Shown piece after piece: positions 1 through 14,900 of a stretch of DNA of 64,000 bases (position 1 is its first letter; each line of letters opens with the position of its first letter). This DNA comes from Prunella strophiata (taxonomy: Eukaryota; Chordata; Aves; Passeriformes; Prunellidae): assembly GCA_036583965.1 (NCBI GenBank), contig JAZBQD010000014.1:39356990-39420989 (forward strand), in the 5' to 3' direction. Position numbers and translations under genes: made by a program. The notes under the pieces are model-generated. The model did no database searches. It was not told the DNA's origin and saw nothing but the letters and a program-made list of their open reading frames with translations.

Positions 1-3000
1 TTGAGAATATGCATAGCTGTTTAAGGGTCTATGACTGTACATAAGATCACAGGATCTGGCTCTAAGTATGCATCTTTTTGCTTCCCAAAGTCTGTCCCAT
101 TATGAGCAAGTCAGACCTTGGTAGATTGATAGTAAATTACCTCAAACTGATATTAAGAGGAATTCCACAAAATTAAAAAATATTTGCATGCATTTCTTTA
201 AATAAATATCCTTACACATGCTGTTGCTAACACTTAGTATTTTTAAAAGTGGAATCTCTTATTTCCTATTACTTCAGATTTCGTTTCACAGTTTATGCCT
301 CTTGTTGCCAGTTTTACCTCACTGTCTGATTAAGAAAAGGCAAACTCATAACTCTCCCTCACATATTTTAATTTCTGTTTAATTTCTTCTCTGCAGCCTC
401 TAGTCTTTAGCCTTGGGAGAATGCTTCAGTATAAACAAGCCAGGAACTGCTATCTAGTTTAAAAAAGAACAACTCTTGAGAATGGTTACATTGCACACAG
501 TTCTATTGGCTTGTATTTGGAAAACACAGTTTTATAAAACCTGTATTTGACATGATAGTTCTTTTTATAATTCCCTCACAAGCCATTTCAAATTACCTTA
601 GCCTGCTGGTGACTAAGATAAATGTTGCAAAAGAAACTGAAACTTCAGTTTCAGAACTGACTCTGAAATGTTTGGAGGTCAGGTTTAAGTAAAATTCAAA
701 ACTTCATCATTAAAAAAACCCCGTAAATGTTTTGCACATTGAAAAACAGATCTGTGGTTCCTTTGCTTTCTTGCTGTAGGTAGCTAACTCCCACCTGCTG
801 TTGAAATACCATTTGCAGTTTCATGCAAGCATTAGAAGTAATGGAGCGAAGACCATTTCCACTATATTGTGCATTGAAAATCCAAAAGCTGGGTACCAGG
901 ACAGCAGTTTGAATTTTGGGTCAAATTCCAGGTTCTATCTTAAAAGAACACCACCCAAAAACTAACTGTCTTTAAAAAAAATTATTTGCTTAACACCAGG
1001 AGGGTCAGATGGTCACAAGGGAAGGGCAAGCCCCTTCTCTGCAAATTTGCAAACTTCCCATACAATCAAGTAACAGAGCTGTCACATTTTTTTTTCCCAC
1101 CTGGTCATCAGCACAGCTCTTGTTTAATAAAATAAAAAAAAAAAAAAATTTAAAAAAAAAATCTCCAAACTGACAGCTAATGCATCTCTATGCACTTGTT
1201 TTCTTGCCACAGAAAGTTGTACTGGGATCCCAGCAGGCAGGCCCATATAGGCAGCATCTGTTGTTCCCACAGGTCTGCAAACCTGCTTGCAACAAGTTAC
1301 AATAAGGCAGCCATGCAAGCCAAAGAGACATTCCCTGGAAAAGAAATCTGAAGCTGCCTCTCCTCCCTGTGAATGTAAAAAACATTTAACAAAAGACTGA
1401 AGTGTTTTGCGTAGTGAGAAGGGGGAAAGAAAATCAGCTCCTTTTGTCCTCTCCAGGCATGTCTACTTTACTTCCATGTCTGACATCAATGAAATAAATG
1501 TCACTACCAGACAGGATCTTGGTCTCACAACCTTTCCAAATTATAACCACTGAGAGGAATCCACCACCACCCTGCATTAGCTGGTGGAGATGAAGGCAGC
1601 TTCCTCTGGAGCTTTTTGAGCTGTCATCTTCACTACTATTGCAGCAACAACAGCATGTGGCTGCTCAGCAGAGGTTGGTGAATAGAAGAACCTTCAATTA
1701 AGTGGAGCAAAAGCTCATTATGTTATAAACTGCCACATTTGTTATCGTTTCTGCTGAGATGGCCAAAGACAGAGTGCACAGGGCAGCTGACCTATTTGCC
1801 TTACTCTTGGATGCAAACCAGGCAAGACAAGATCAAGATCTATTGGTAGAGCAGTGGAGGGGGGAATATTTATAATGATGGATTTCTCTTCCTCTCCCCA
1901 CAACAGATAAAGAGACTTTTGTTTTGTTGATATTATCCTAGCACCTTTCACAGGCACTACATTTGTTTAAATTAAAAACAAGAAAGACAGAGACACTGAG
2001 CACTCTTTATCTGGTCAGTAGATTTCTGACAGAATCAATAAAAGGGTGCTCAACATATGGAGAAGCATTTTATTAACAGTGGGATCAAGGTGAATTTAGT
2101 AAGAGTGCTTTATGCTACCTTTTGCATTTAAAATATTTCAGTAAGTCATCAAAATAAGTTTATTCACGCAGCTTTAATAAAGATTTAACCCTGCAGCAGA
2201 AACAATTAAAAAGTCAGCATTTTCCAGCAGTGGTGTGTAGCTTATTTTGGCATTCAGGCTGTTGCTAAATCCTCCTGCTGCTTCCTCCACAATAGTGATG
2301 TGTGGCCTGTGAAATGAGCACTGGATTTCAAGAGTCAAGGTGCCGCAATCTGTACTTGGGATGGGGGTGGAGGAAAGGAGAGAGCTGGGGGAAGGTCTTT
2401 CCTCTCCTCCAATTCTCTTTAACAGCCCAGATCTAACCCCCTGAAAAACTTGATTTGTCTCCAGCTGTGGAGGGTAAGGAACACTTTTGCAAAAGCAGTG
2501 CCTGCTCAGTGGCCTTTCATCCCACTTCTCCCAGCACTGAGGGACATACCTAGCATGAAGACAGGAACTGCTGGGACACTCTGCTCCAGTTCATGCTCTG
2601 CTATGACCACCACAGAAACACTGTAGCCCACACTAAAGGTAGAGGAACAGCCATAAAGGGTTGTAACTGCCAACTTCATTCCCTAATGGGCCTTCTGGAA
2701 TTCCTTATGTTTAGTTAAAATTCAGCCATGCCTTATGGGTTGAGAAGATGGGGTCAAGTCCTGTAAAAGGCTTTAAGAGGATTTGGTCAAATCTTTCCCT
2801 GCTCTGCTCTCCTTGGTACTCCCTGACCTGGGCCAGAACATTGATGAGGGAGTTCTTATCCACAATGCACAAAGCTGCCAGCACCAGACCTGGGCTGCCA
2901 GCACCTCCTGTCCCAGAACAAGGGGAGAATTCTGTCCCAGAACTCTGTCTCTTCTCCAGACAGAGCAGAGGGCACCTTTGTACCCTAGCCATGCATCCCT

Positions 3001-6000
3001 GCCCAACACAGCTTCTTTTGAAGGAAATCACAAACTGAGATACCTATTTAGCTTGTAACTAAGAACAATTTCCCCTTTGTTAGCATTCTCTGAGACACAA
3101 CTCGTCTCTACTCATTTACCCCCAGATCATGATTTGTGCTGTAGCCACCCTATGGTTAACCTAGCAGCTAAGGTACAGTAATGTTTGAGCCTCTAGTGCC
3201 TGATTCCCAGTCCACACTCTAGACCCATTCAAGGTTCCATCAAATTCCAAGCTCATAAATTCCCTAAGTGATCATCTCCTCAATTGTTTCCCAATACACT
3301 CTTTCTGACTTCAGGGCTCACATTCACTTCTTGAACACTTTCTTGCTTGTCCTCCCTCAGCTCAGCAATATAGCAAATCTCCTTTCTTTCTGTGTGCTGT
3401 CGTCTCTCCTTTACATCACATTCTTCTCTGAAACCTTCATCACATACTCCTCAGAGAAAAGACAAAGCCAGGAGTTTCTTTTAATTGAAGGAGAAGAAGT
3501 GAAGGCAGTCCTTAAAGGACTTTTTAGTCCTCCTGTTAGACACTCCAATAACTAAAAAAAGTAACTTTTCATGAGAAACTTTAAAACCCAGAAACACGCT
3601 GCTGAAAATTTATCTTTTCCATACCCAACTAAGCAGAAAACACACTAAGCCTGAGCTGCAGAAGGCTCAGGAATGGAACACAGGAAATTTATGAACTCCC
3701 AGAATTAAAACATTCCTGCAGGAAGGGTGGAAATGGTTTGTGGTGGATCCTTTATGAGAGCAGGAAGGGAATAAAAACAACCTTAAAAGATCCATCAGGG
3801 TACACATTAAGGACTGTCTTTGTGCATGATCTGGGAGCACAAGAAATGTCTCATCATCCCAGTGCTTCTCAGTACAAGAATCACTGAGGAGCCTTCACCC
3901 AGGTGGGCCAGGGACAAGCACCATCTGTCCCCTGAGCAGATGAGGAAGATGTACAAAACTCCACCAGAACAACAACTTAAAAAGAGCAAAAAAAAAAATA
4001 GTACAAACTCTAGGGAACATAACAGAAGGTTTCTAGTCTTCTTTATGATCCCAAGCTTGGCAAGTATCAGGCATTTTTAAGAGTATTACACCCAAAGAGA
4101 TATCAACTAATAAATTTCATCTTACAATGCATTAAGTAAGGCATTCTAGACTGAATACTATTGTACAAAAGGAACATTTGCTAAATACAGTACAACATCA
4201 AATATACTCCCATTAAGACAGCTATATGTAATTTTTAAAACTCATTTTAAAGTCATATCAAAAATATGATAATATTATGCTCTATTATGATAATGTAGTG
4301 TTCTACTATCATATGACTAAAAAGCAAACATATACACAGACATTTATATAATAATGATACATGAATGGTTTCACCTGCCTATTTACTATTGTGATCACAT
4401 AGTGAATATTTTCCACTCTTTTCAAGAGTCTTCCTCATAACTGCTGGGAGGCAGTAAACTAGATATTTGTAAGACTGTGTTCTAAATTTAAAAATGTATT
4501 TTTGATCCAAATTGATATTTACATTTTTTTAAATTTAGCTGGATACAAATTAATTTTAATTTTTGCCCCCCAGCCAGTTCTGAGGAACAAATACATTCAT
4601 CTGTGACCTTGTATAGCATACTTAAACCCAGAGCAAATTTTTATGTTCAAGATATAAACCACAGAAAATATGAATTTATAATGAAAACATCACAGGCATT
4701 TAACCATAGCTGTATGGATGGTTTATGCTATACAATATCAGTCTTACTTTTATTTTCTTTTGGACCATGTGAACAGACTTCTGGAGTAGTACATCTCTGG
4801 TGATACACATTATGGAAAACTATGGGGAAGTTATAATACACATTATAGAAATTATATCTCTGAACATAGAAACAGACAATATGAAATGTTTAGTCATACT
4901 CAAGTGACACAAAGGTTGACAGCAACTACTGTACTTTGAACCCACTAGGCTCAGGTCTTTACTAGACTTTCAGTTGTTAAAGCCATATCTGGCAAGCAGT
5001 ATGCACACAGATATTTCATTGACAATGAGAGTTCAGAGGAACAAATGCATGCAAATAATTCATGTATGCAAATGTTTTCAAGATCTGCTCCTAAAAGAAA
5101 TTCTTTATGTTAACAGATTACTGCTAAAAAGCCAATTGTGCGACCCAGTAATTTTCTGTTCACTATTAATTTCAATTTTATGAGAAGACATTATGTTAGA
5201 ACTTAGAATTAACAAAGATTTAATAAAATAATGAGAAACCATACTACAGATATTTACTTAATAAAGACTTACACCATATGCCCAACACCATCTTCATACA
5301 GATGCATTGTAGTTTAATCTAATGCTAGAAAAGTACGGTTTCCTACTAGTAGTTATTTTAGTAATTAAACACTACACAACAATTTAATATTACCTAGGAC
5401 TTTATTATACAGAAAAAACCCCAACCCTAAGTCTACCCCTATAATTTTTTCATCATTACTTTTGCTTAATTTTACAAGCACCATAATTTTCTTTGATCTA
5501 CAGGAGAGTAAAATCCAATTTATCACATGCAAAAAATGTGATGTAAGCAGCACAACATTCAAAGTGTTAAAGAAATAAAGGGTCTTTTTAAGAAATGAGA
5601 ACCCATAATAATTAAAAGACACAGCAAAGCAATATAAGCTATCTTTTTAGGTTATAGCTTGGTGGTCTGCTTCAGAAAACATATGTACATGGAATCTGCA
5701 CAATCATGACTTGTATCAGTTGCTTCTTAGTATGCATAAAGCAGATGAACTAGTTTCTGTATTAAAAGTTTGGTGGGATTGTTGTAATTTTGAAGTGTTT
5801 TTTTTTTTAAAGACTTAATTTCTGTGAATTAAATCCTGGCAGGTGTTGAGTGCATCCTACATTTCCAAAGAAATTCAGAACATTCAACTCTAATAAAGTG
5901 CGCTCAAGGAGCAACACTTCTGTGTCACACAACAGACACAATGGAGCTGTAGTCATCACTGACAATGAAGAAACCTTGAACCAATGTGATGGCAGTTTGC

Positions 6001-8839
6001 ATACGGGCAAAGATTTTGCTTTTTCCGCAGTATTCTTGCTTTTCTTCAAATACTTGTAAATGTTCCTAAGTTCTCAGGGTGTACTTTCTGTATGAATGAC
6101 TCCTGGATGGGAAGCTTTTGATATAGTCCTGGGTGTGCAGAACAGCAAATGCCTAGTGCCATCTACTGGGAGTGCCTGCTCCTGCTCACATTTGCCGTCT
6201 TGTCTACAAAAATGCTATGGGCAAACAGTGCACTAGGTGTGCACACATTGAAACGTTTAGTCCTAACTTCAGACAAAAAAAAATATTTTAAAAATACAAT
6301 TTGGAAGAACAGATCCACACTCCAGGTGATAATATACAAACAGAAAAAGAACAAGTAAAAACACTTCACCAGTACAAGTGAAACTCACAAGTGCTTACAA
6401 AATAGTAGTTCAAAGAAGGGACAAGTCATCTCTCTTCTAAGATACGTCCCAATAGTATTTAATTAATTTAATAAGGAGGGGGGAGGGGGAGGAGAAAAAA
6501 GATCTCTTGTTTCTGATCTACAACTCTATATTAAATATAACTTATATATTGCCTTGTGTTACTTTGTTCCTTACAGGAAGGATAGAGGTACTATTCCAAG
6601 CATAGAAATTGAAACAATACTTTCATTCAAGTCCTTGTCCAGCAAATATTTAACTGCATAGTGTTTAAAACATAGTTTGAAAGCCCAGTTTACTGCTCTG
6701 ATGGCACTTTACTTCCTTCTGAGCATGGGTTCCAGAAGGTTAAAAAGCCTCATTCCATATTGAATTTGCTACTGAATTAGAAAGGGGTCAAGCTCCACAC
6801 GGTCCCAGACTTGGTGGACACATGGCATGGTGGTATGGTTACAGGACTGCAATTCACAGAACTGAATGGTGGGAAAAGTACTAGGTCAAAGTGTTATGTT
6901 ATAAAAACTCAGGAGAACTTGGGTGTTTTCTGTATATTCAGAAGCCAAAGTCACAGAGCATTGTGGCATTTAGTCAGATGTTGACTCTACATCTCCTTCC
7001 CATGTTATATTTGATACATGTTTTGCCATTTACTGGCAACCCCTTAAATACACCACACACAAAAGAAACCAAACCAAGGGCAAAGCAAGCCTATATTAAT
7101 TTTTAAGCATCTGGGGAATTTAGATTACTCTTAAAATATGTGAGATATGTGATTTTATATTATTCCACTGTTAGCAGATGAATTTGGGCTTATTATATAT
7201 AAATATCTCTCTATATATATATCTATAAAGTAGTCAGTCAGTGGAATTCAATCTATTAATGGTCCCACAGTTAGGGATCTAAGGGATGGGAATAAATAGT
7301 AGTGTTAACTTTTTATTCCAAAATGTGACTACTGGATTATGACAGAAAACTTGATAAAACAGCTAATGCAGTGCTTTGGAAATAGGTACAGAACAGCAAA
7401 ACCTCCCGTGGGCTCTGTGTGTTTCTAGCTGATCAGCTTGCAGATCTCCTTTTCAGAGTGGAAACAGAATGGCCAGAAGACTGAGTGTCCCCATGTTCAG
7501 GTAGACAACAGCAATATGAGCACACATCAAAAGGTGCATAATGAGGGCTAAGGAAATTTGCTTACCCTATATTTTTAGGATTTTAAATCTGGCTCAGCAG
7601 CAAATATAACAGGAAACCGAGGTCAAGCTGACACAATGTGGGTTATTCTCTCTCTTCCTCAATATGTGTTTGCAGTTCCTATCAAGGTTAATGGGAGTTT
7701 TGTGCACATGTGGGGGAAATGGAACGTAAATGCTGCAAAAATTGGACTCAGATTTAGTTCAAATAAAGTCTAATAAGCTTTAGGAAAATCCATCAGCTTG
7801 AAAACTGATGTCTTATCACTGAAAAAAAAATCTTTAAAACATCACCTCCATATGCTTGCTAAGTCCATGGTCTGGGAGAAACTGCTTGTAGCATTCTGCA
7901 CTCTTATGAACCAGTTGTGAGTGTAGCACAGACACCCAAGTTGGCCCATTTTTGAGGCTTAACACAGATCAGACTGGATCTGTATCTTTTTTATTTGGGC
8001 GTCAAGAAAATTTCTAGTAATGTTCAAAATTCCCTCAGTACAGCTTATATTTTCTCCCACATAACCCTGTACACTGACATTATTATGCTGACATTACAGA
8101 TTGTTGCTGTTTAAGTGAAACACAAAATACTTAGGTTCAAGGTTTTCATGATGGAATCAATTCATGGAGATGGGGTCTTATGGCACCCTTCCCAAACCTA
8201 ATGGACAAACCTGGGCCTTACATGAAAAGTGCAGCTGCATGTGGGCATTAAATTGCATGTTTCCACTTAGTTATGTAGAGAAGTGTCACGTAACTAAGGA
8301 ATATGCTGTCAGAGGAATGAAAGAATTAAGTTTTAAATTCTGCACACTTTTTGTACATGATTTTCAGTATAACATACTTGATTTATAATAAAAATGTGAA
8401 AAGAAACACGTGGAGGATAACTATAGTATACTGCTAAATATTTTGGAAAATATTTTTAAGTCCTAATGATTTAATAGCAATCAACATGTGAAATTCTTTT
8501 AGATATTCTCTTTTAAAATTAGGAATGGCATTTAATAAAATATTTTCAGTTTAATGACACAGTTTTTGCTAAGAATGAGGAAAATAGTACAAAATTTAAG
8601 AGATTGTAGTTTGTACAAGGAAGTCAACATTTCCAAGCTTTTTAAAATCTCGGATATGAAATTGCTCACTCAACTCAATGACTTCTACAAGAAAAAAAAA
8701 AAAAAAGTGCAAATAAACTTCTGCTTCAAAGGAAAATTTTAACAGAACAAGCCCATAGCACATTGTTTCCTGCAGCAGAGACACCCCTTCCTACAAGGGC
8801 CTTTATTATGCATGACACAACAAGCAGCACCCATTCAAC
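1..8839 (-). other. MSRB3: MSRB3 intron after the leader exons (partial)
   Basis: AT-rich sequence downstream of the mitochondrial-leader exon. I searched both strands for the conserved MSRB3 exons and saw none. It holds A runs (1133-1147, 8692-8706), a TA-rich patch near 7195-7225, and a GC-richer stretch at about 2330-3050 with no recognised product. No CR1 element was recognised. Confidence 0.7.
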
Positions 8840-8966
8840 CTGAGGGAACCCCACAGGCTCGCAGGGCCACTGGCTGGCTCTTTGTCACCAAATGCAGCAG
8901 GTTGAATGCAGACATCACTGTGATATCCTCACCAACAAAACCAGAGGCAAAGAACAGGGGCAAGAG
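8840..8966 (-). CDS. MSRB3: MSRB3 alternative exon, mitochondrial leader
   Basis: Acceptor CTACTCAG|CTC after a pyrimidine tract, donor CCTCAG|GTTGAA. The ATG at 8915-8913 opens 25 codons, MSAFNLLHLVTKSQPVALRA then CGVPS plus one base of Gly. This matches the human MSRB3B leader as I recall it, apparently with one difference (V for L near the end). The peptide has few acidic residues and carries Lys and Arg, as mitochondrial presequences do. Start context is moderate (G at -3). Bases 8966-8916 are 5' UTR of this form. The exon may be a cassette after exon 1 or part of a transcript from its own promoter; the sequence does not decide. Confidence 0.93.
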
Positions 8967-11900
8967 CTGAGTAGGGAAGAAAAAAAAAAAGAAAAAAAAA
9001 AAAGGATGAGAACAAATTAAAACATCAAAAATGTTTTCATTCACAGAAAAAAAAAACAGTACTTAAAATTTTATAAGACCACCACATGGGACCACAATTC
9101 TAAATGCACTTTTTCTAGTGCATTTAACCCATTCTTGCTACCCCACCCCCCATCATCACAGAATTCAGTGAAACCATTTTATATGCTACAAAGTGAAAGG
9201 GACTGGACATTTTTATAGGGGGCATTCACAACAGCTGCTTCAGATACTCAGCTGAGAGCAACTTAGGGTAGTAGGCTAGTCACAAGTGCAGGGGTACTAA
9301 CAAAAAAGTCCCTTAGAACTTCAGCTAGATAGTAGGAATCCTGCTTGGAACACCCAGGAATGCTGGGCAGATCAAACAGGCAGGCTTTTTCTATTTATTT
9401 TATTTAAACCAAGATCACACTCTGCAACATTTCTGAATGGTGAATGCTGGAAACCAGTTTTTGCTAAAAATTGTTCTTTTGATGACTTGTTTGAGGAATG
9501 TGACATTTCATTGTAATAAACTTGCCAGATATCTTAAAATCATGGCTTTTCAAAGGCAGGAAATAATTCATGTTGTAAACTGTCCATGAGATATATTTAA
9601 ACAATCTTCCAGCCAGTTCAAATATAGCAAACAGAGAGATGGCAGTCATGAGATTTTATTTCAGAAGGGTTTAATGCACAAATACTAATTGTTCCATTCA
9701 CTCCAGAATGGGAAGGAGGAAATGCAGCTGCCTTATAGCCCAGCCATGCACAGCCACAGCTCACTTCAGAAGATTATGTGATGCTGTGGGACTGGAGCCA
9801 ATCCCCAGCCAAAGTCGGCACAGAAACTCTCTGGGAGCCTCGTGGAAGCAGGATCAGGCTCCTGGTAGCTGTGGAGCAGCAGGGCAGGTTTCCCAGCCTC
9901 CTGTCAGTCTCACTCTTTAGTCTGCGGCAGCCCAGGAGCCGCGGGGTGAGTCCTGCCATGGCCCCTAGCAGAGCTGTGCCAGCGGGGGATCAAGGGACCG
10001 CGGTCTCGTCCTGAGGAACAAGGCTCTGAGAGGAAGGACACTTCTAGAACACCCCAAACAGGTGCAGACGCCCCATCCCCGACAGCATTCGATGTCAGAC
10101 TGGACGGGACTCCGAGCAACCAGATGTAGTTGAAGTTGTCCCTGCCCATTGCTGTGGGTTGGATTAGGTGGCCTTTAAGGTCTCTTCCGAGCCAAACCGT
10201 TCTGTGATAATTCCATTGCTATAACAAGGACCCAGCCCCCAGCCGTACCCACTACCAAACCGCTCTGGAGCGCATCTGACAGAAACCTGACCAAACCAAA
10301 CCAAACCCAAACCAAACTCGCTGCGAGACCCCGACACTTCCGTGCTGCCCTCAGGGCGGTGTATCACGGGGCCGGGCGGGCACTGCGGGACAGGCAGCCC
10401 GGTGAGCGCCATCACACACACAAACACGGCCCTGCCACAGCGGCAGCGCAGCCGCGTGAAAGCCAGCGCGGAGCCCTCCGGAGCAGACCGACAGGAGAAC
10501 AGAGGGCTGCGCGCATCCCATCCGCACCTCCACCCTTGCCCCGCAGCCGGCACTGTCCCTCAGCCGGCGCTGTCCCTCAGCCGGCACTGTCCCTCAGTCC
10601 CTCACCCCGCACTGTCCCTCAGCCGGCACTGTCCCTCAACCAGCGCTGTCCCTCAGCCAGCACTGTCCCGCTGTCCCTCACCCCGCACTGTCCCTCAGCC
10701 CGGGGCTGGGGCCGGTGCCGCGCTCCGGTATCGAGCGCCCCCTGCCGGCGGGCAGCCCGCAGCGGCCCGCGCCGGTGGCGCCGCCTGGCGGCCGCCGCCG
10801 CACACTGCTGCGAGGTGCTGCACTGGCAGCCCAGACGGACACTGCCTCCCTGCCCGCCTCCTCCTCCCTCCCTCCTTCAGCTGTAAACAGCTTAAAGGAC
10901 ATTGTTTGAAATTCCCGAGAATTAAAAAATAGATCCTGGCCTTTTGAAAATGGCCAGTATGTCAGTGTTCACCAAAATTTTATTATTTACTCTCATGTAT
11001 TCATAAAGACTTGGAGGATATGCAAGTCCTAAGAGCCCAATAAAATATCACTGAGCATTCATGGAAGTACTTTACTGCAGTTAATCTAATTTATTCTTTT
11101 ATTGCTGATGCTTTGATTGCTGTTTCTATTTACTCTTGCATTATAGCAATGCCCAGTAGTTCCAGTGGGAAGAGACCTGCTGGTGCCAGGTACTGTACGC
11201 ACACAAACCCTGCTGCAGGGAGCTTACAGACCCCCATAAGAACAGCTTGTGAAGACTCAGTAAAGAGAAATGCAAAGTCAAACTCATTGTAATTAACGTG
11301 TTTGGTTTGGAGGTGCTTCACCCCACCTGCTAATTCCATGGGTACAGATTTAGGGAGAATGACAGTAACATTGCAACAAGTTCATCTTTCCTCTGCTCTT
11401 TCTGTGGCACATGTGGGCTTGGCCATAGCCTTTAGCAGGCTCAGGTGCCGTGTTTATGTCTCTGATTTACTTAAGAGGAACGGCCAGGGCATGACAAGAA
11501 ACACAGGAAGAATTCCAGAGAAGGGCAGTGTTGTTGGTGAAGTGTCTGGAGCACAAGTCTGATGAGGAGTGGCTGAGGAAGCTGGGGTTGGTTAGCCTGG
11601 AGAAGAGGAGGCTCAGGAGTGATGTTATCAGTCTCTTCAACTACCTGAAAGAAGTTTGTAGCCAGGTGGGGGTCAGCCTCTTCTCCCAGGCATCTAACAG
11701 TAGGATGACAGGACATAGTCTTAAGTTACATCAGGGGAGGTTTAGGTTGGGCATTAAGAAGAATTTCTTCACAGGAAAGGTGATTAGACATTGGAATGGG
11801 CTGCCCAAGGAGGTGCTTGGTCAAAGGTTGGACTTGATGATCTCAGAGGTCTTTTCCAACCTAAATGTTTCTGTGAAAACACCATCCTGGGAATAGATGG

Positions 11901-14900
11901 CTGGTGGTTTAAACTCCCATCCTATACACACCTAGCCCTCTATCGGTTAAGCAAAGCCCCCATGGTGGTACTGGAGGTACCTGCCTGAGCCCCAAGGGGC
12001 CCCATCTGTACTGGCACAGCACCCCACCTTGCCACTGCTAGGGCCAGGTGGCCTGGGGACAGCAGTGCCTGAGCCACAGTGGGTACTGCAGCACTGCACT
12101 TCCACCACACAGACTCACCACCTCCCATATCTTTATTGCAGTACTGCAATATGCCACTTTCCTGTGAGGACAGATGCTACATGAAGAGGTCAGAGCAGAA
12201 CTCACAATTCAGGGAACGGGATCATGCTTTTACACATCACTGTTTGAGTTTACTTTGGTGGATTGCCCCTTTTTTAAAAACACATACTGCTTGCTGTGCT
12301 GCCTGCAACACCTAGGACACTGTTGGCTGCTCCACAGTTATCCCTGCATGCCAGCACACCCCTTGGAGCCCCTTCACTGCTCTTCACTCTTTAACAGAGT
12401 ACAACATGGGTCTTCCATCTGTTTGGCTCTCATAAGATGGACACCATGCTCAGCAATAACTTGCAAATCTTCTCAGTACAGATAGTACAAATACAGCAGT
12501 AACTATGTCAATAGCTGGGTTTCAGAAGCAGTTTTCTAGGATATGTATTTTAACTCCAGGGAAGCCTTCCTTTTAGGAGCCTAATGTTGGCAAATATTAA
12601 GGAACTACCAGCTTTCAAGAGCTTCTATATTGTCCATTGTGGACATTCAGAAAACATACATTTTGCCCTGAAATTATTAGCTATAAAGTAACATAGGTGG
12701 TCTGTCAAATTTGTCCTTCGGAAATTAAGAACTTTGTATGTACTCAGGTTATGTTTTTTCAACCTCTGTCTGCAACTAGAAAAATTTCTTTGGGCGAAGG
12801 ACAACTCGAGAGGTTAAATTCTGATATTACCACATCTTGTTTTTAAGAGCAGTAGGGGAAACATCAAGGGTCTTGGGAGCTCATAACACTACTGGTTTAA
12901 ATTTTTCCATATTCAGTGTTATTCCTGACAACTCAGATCCAGAATTCCTAAAATTACATGAGAATCCCAGTTCTCACAAGAAAAAACATGCAGTTTTAGC
13001 TCTTTAAAAGTAAATTAAAAAAACCATCCACAAATTCTTAAGGGAAGGATCAGGGGTTTTTTCTTGCCCCAATAATAAGACCTTAACAGTGTGAGGTTTC
13101 TACTTTTTTCCAATTTCCCTTCCCCCAGCCCCAAGTCTCTGGCCTCATTTGGAGGGCAGGAAACAATTAAGAGATAGGCACACACTAGTCAGCCAGGCTC
13201 CCAGGCTCTTGTCAGGAATTCCTATGTCACTGGAAAAAGCAAAGAGCAAAAAAATTGCCACACTGAAGAAAGCCAAACAACTAGAAGTTAGAAAGAAATA
13301 AAGGCTTGGGAGTCTACTGTACTCAAGTGTTAAATTAACAGTTTAATTTTTATTAGTATTTGTTTTGCAAAGTTTTTTTCAGTCCAGCAATAACTTTGAA
13401 CAGTTGTTTTGCAAAGGATTTACTTATTTATTTTGACACAAAGCAAACTATAACCAAGTGTTTCCTTGAAAAAACTTAGTGGATTGTTTTGTATATATGT
13501 TTATTTCATTTTTAACATTTGGATATTTTTTTTTTTTTTTTTAATTTGGCTTTTGCTCACCTAAAGCTGCTGCCGGTCAGAGTCAGCAGACAGGACAGAT
13601 CAACCCTCAGGAACTGCAGAAACTAAAGGTGCAGCCTAAAGAGAGAACCACATGAGCAAGTGTTTCAGTAGATAATGTCTTTTTGTGTCTAAACAATTAT
13701 TCAATCCTTAGTCACTCTTCCTTAACACATTCTGTGCTAACACCAAAGACCTTGGCCTTTGCTGCTCTCCGCACTGCACTTGGTGGCTTTAAGGGACTTT
13801 CCTGTTTGCAGGTTTGACATGGTGTATGCTATGGTGCAGACAAAGGAAATGTTGAATAGCTGGTAAGAGATGTTTAATAAACTATGGTGAAGCTGCCAGC
13901 TGTGGCAGGAGACTGGAGTACAGGAAAACTTTTCAGCAGGGGTCTGATGACTGCTGGTTATTTATCAATCAAAGAAGAAGGGAAGAGTTCCAGTTCCTAC
14001 TCCAATCCAAGATGTCTAATCCTGAAACTCGCACCCTTTGCAGTGCACAAAGTATTTTCACGTTTATATACCTCATTACCTGGGCTGTCCTAGCTTCCCA
14101 ACAGCCTGGGAGAACCATGAGGAGGCAGTCTTCAGACCCCAAAAAACCACACACCCTGTGAATCTGCATTTGTGCTTTATAATTGTATTTTTAGACAACT
14201 GCATGTTTCAATGCAACATACTGTACTTGAAGCATTTGGCAAAAAGTAGTAAAGGTAATTGACAAAAGCCTGGGAAAGGATAATTTAGGTTAGATATTAG
14301 GAAGAAATTATTGACTATGAGAGTAGTGAGACACTGGAGCAGGTTGCTGAGAGAAGTGGTAAATGTCCCATCCCTCTAAGTCAAGGCCAGGTTAAATAGG
14401 GCTCTGAACAACCTGGTCTAGTGGAAGGTGTCCCTGCCCACAACAGGGGTTTTGGAACCAGATGATCTTTAAGGTCCCTTCCAACCCAAACCATTCTGTG
14501 ATTCTACAATATTTACCTTTAAAGAGAGATTTTAGGCTCTGGATTTTCATGTGCTTGTATATTTATAGATACTGCAAAGTAGGTGTCGTCAAAAATTTGT
14601 GATTTGCTATTTGCTATTAAACTATCTTGCAAAAGCTCACTGTCTGATGAGAATACTTTAATAATTAACAGCTAGGATAACAATAAAGACAATTATAAAT
14701 TTAAGCTTCTCCAATACTTATTGAAGATGAATAAAGCATTCTAAATGAAATTAATTGCATTAACCTTACAGGTCTACAGAAGTACTGTAGCATATAACTT
14801 GCATGCTTGTCAGCATATTAAAGATTAGCTTCTCAGTTACAGCCACAGAAATCTGAAGTATTAGTCCTGAATTCCCACTTCACTTTTAAGACTCTCAATT

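Noticed and set aside
2711..3031. 106-codon minus-strand open frame in the MSRB3 intron
   Set aside because: The stretch is GC-richer and reads fairly protein-like, but I recognise no family and it shares no frame with MSRB3. It contains a short internal duplication (CTGTCCCAGAAC), and plus-strand frames over the same bases are also open. Most likely non-coding.
1..8839. Search for the catalytic MSRB3 exons
   Set aside because: I looked on the minus strand for exons encoding the zinc CxxC pairs and the GWPSF region and found none, so I do not place them in the window.
10164..10932. Long open frames on both strands in the GC-rich patch (up to 196 codons)
   Set aside because: Stops are rare in GC-rich sequence, several frames are open at once, and the products are low-complexity or follow the 17-bp minisatellite.
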